Source of the DNA: an uncultured Eubacteriales bacterium
Lineage (GTDB): Bacteria > Bacillota > Clostridia > Oscillospirales > CAG-272
Reading direction: 5' to 3'
Assembly (NCBI GenBank): GCA_934462885.1
Contig: CAKSJC010000139.1
Coordinates: 1 to 5,106 of the forward strand
DNA: 5,106 bases
Notes under the pieces: generated by a model
What the model was told of the DNA's origin: nothing
Databases searched by the model: none
The model's input: the letters and a program-made list of their open reading frames with translations, nothing else
Position numbers and translations under genes: made by a program
Shown here: positions 4,593 through 5,106 of the stretch, piece after piece
Layout of the letters: each line of letters opens with the position of its first letter
How positions within the stretch are numbered: position 1 is the stretch's first letter

Positions 4593-5106
4593 ATGAAAGA
4601 AAGAGAGAAAGAAAGAGAAAAGAGCGGCGGGTTTTCCGCGAAAAAGAGGCTTGCGCGCGAGAGGCTTTGGGGAGGCGGCTCGTTGGGCAAGCGGAACTCG
4701 TCTGACTTACAAAAAGCGGCTGACGGGCTGCGGTGTTCCCCGGAATCCGCCGGCGAATCCGGGGAATACGCCGAAAGCCGTGTAAGCAAGGCGAATGCGG
4801 AACGCGGCGATCTGCGCGAGCGGTTTTTCGGGCTTTTCCGCGGTGTGAGCGGAAGGCGGATTCTTTGCGCTGCGGCTTGCTTCATACTTGCGCTTATCGT
4901 AGGAGCTGCGGAAGCGTTCCCCGGAACGTATCCTTTCGGAATAGCCCTCGCTGCGGCGGTCGGAGGAGTCCTCACCGCGGCGGCGTGCTATGCGGGCGCT
5001 GTCATATCCTCTGCATACATACCGGCGTCCGGCGGAGTATACGCCGTTCTTCTTACTCTTCTCATGATACTTAGAATAGCGTCGTCCGTGTGGCTCGGCG
5101 CAGGTG
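4593..5106 (+). CDS. spoIIE: Probable stage II sporulation protein E, N-terminal part (partial, 3' end outside window)
   Basis: The start is ATG 4593 with GGAGGT at 4582-4587, 5 nt away; 171 codons are visible and the frame runs off the right edge. Residues 1-88 are hydrophilic and strongly charged, beginning with a KEREKEREK stretch. They are followed by closely packed hydrophobic segments at about 90-108, 114-140 and 147-170. The loop and helix FPGTYPFGIALAAAVGG and the later LLTLLMILRI resemble the multi-helix membrane domain of SpoIIE in clostridia. In the family this domain anchors a PP2C-type phosphatase that dephosphorylates SpoIIAA, activating sigma-F in the forespore, and binds FtsZ at the polar septum. 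The phosphatase domain is not in the window, so the call rests on the membrane part only. A TTG at 4683 with GGGGAGG 7 nt upstream is a possible internal start that would remove 30 residues. Confidence 0.68.
   Translation, partial: MKEREKEREKSGGFSAKKRLARERLWGGGSLGKRNSSDLQKAADGLRCSPESAGESGEYAESRVSKANAERGDLRERFFGLFRGVSGRRILCAAACFILALIVGAAEAFPGTYPFGIALAAAVGGVLTAAACYAGAVISSAYIPASGGVYAVLLTLLMILRIASSVWLGAG

Noticed and set aside
4346..4975. 209-codon minus-strand open frame
   Set aside because: It is antisense to the spoIIE start and runs into repeat copy 4; its Ser/Pro/Arg-rich composition is typical of a shadow frame, and the opposite strand has a good ribosome site and a sensible membrane protein.

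Overview
The window looks like chromosomal DNA of a spore-forming member of the Bacillota, most likely an uncultured clostridial lineage of the Oscillospiraceae or Christensenellales type. The reasons are the tail of a ParB/Spo0J-like protein at the left edge, the start of a probable spoIIE at the right edge, strong AGGAGG-type ribosome binding sites before every complete gene, a probable clostridial DUF6106-like membrane protein, and roughly balanced GC content. The taxonomic placement is an inference, because no rRNA or housekeeping marker is complete here.

Layout from left to right. (1) 1-183: last 60 codons of a ParB-like gene. (2) 184-745: no gene, filled by two head-to-tail copies of a ~250-bp composite repeat. 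(3) 746-2228: two plus-strand genes, probably one transcript. The first encodes an unrecognised two-helix membrane protein and the second a membrane-anchored MORN-repeat protein. It ends in a strong terminator (2246-2277). (4) 2278-2505: short convergent intergenic space with a second, minus-facing terminator (2442-2475). (5) 3734 down to 2506: two minus-strand genes, probably one operon from a clear sigma-A promoter (3772-3800). They encode a two-helix DUF6106-like protein and a lipoprotein. (6) 3801-4592: no gene. It holds a second head-to-tail pair of the same repeat, then a long imperfect palindrome and a candidate Spo0A-type promoter. (7) 4593 to the end: N-terminal part of a probable SpoIIE.

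The most unusual content is the repeat family. Four copies, all in the same orientation, make up about a fifth of the window and bracket the whole four-gene segment between the ParB-like gene and spoIIE. Each copy has the same architecture: a left-edge GGAGAC motif, an 11-bp-stem hairpin, a core of exactly 112 nt that is an end-to-end imperfect palindrome, a second hairpin 8 nt later, and a GC-rich hairpin. The constant core length and preserved symmetry despite sequence divergence suggest a selected DNA or RNA structure, or a non-autonomous mobile element. No transposase or other protein for it is present here.

The four bracketed genes all encode predicted membrane or surface-attached proteins. 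No enzymatic function or known pathway can be assigned to them from sequence alone, and no defence, CRISPR or biosynthetic system is visible.
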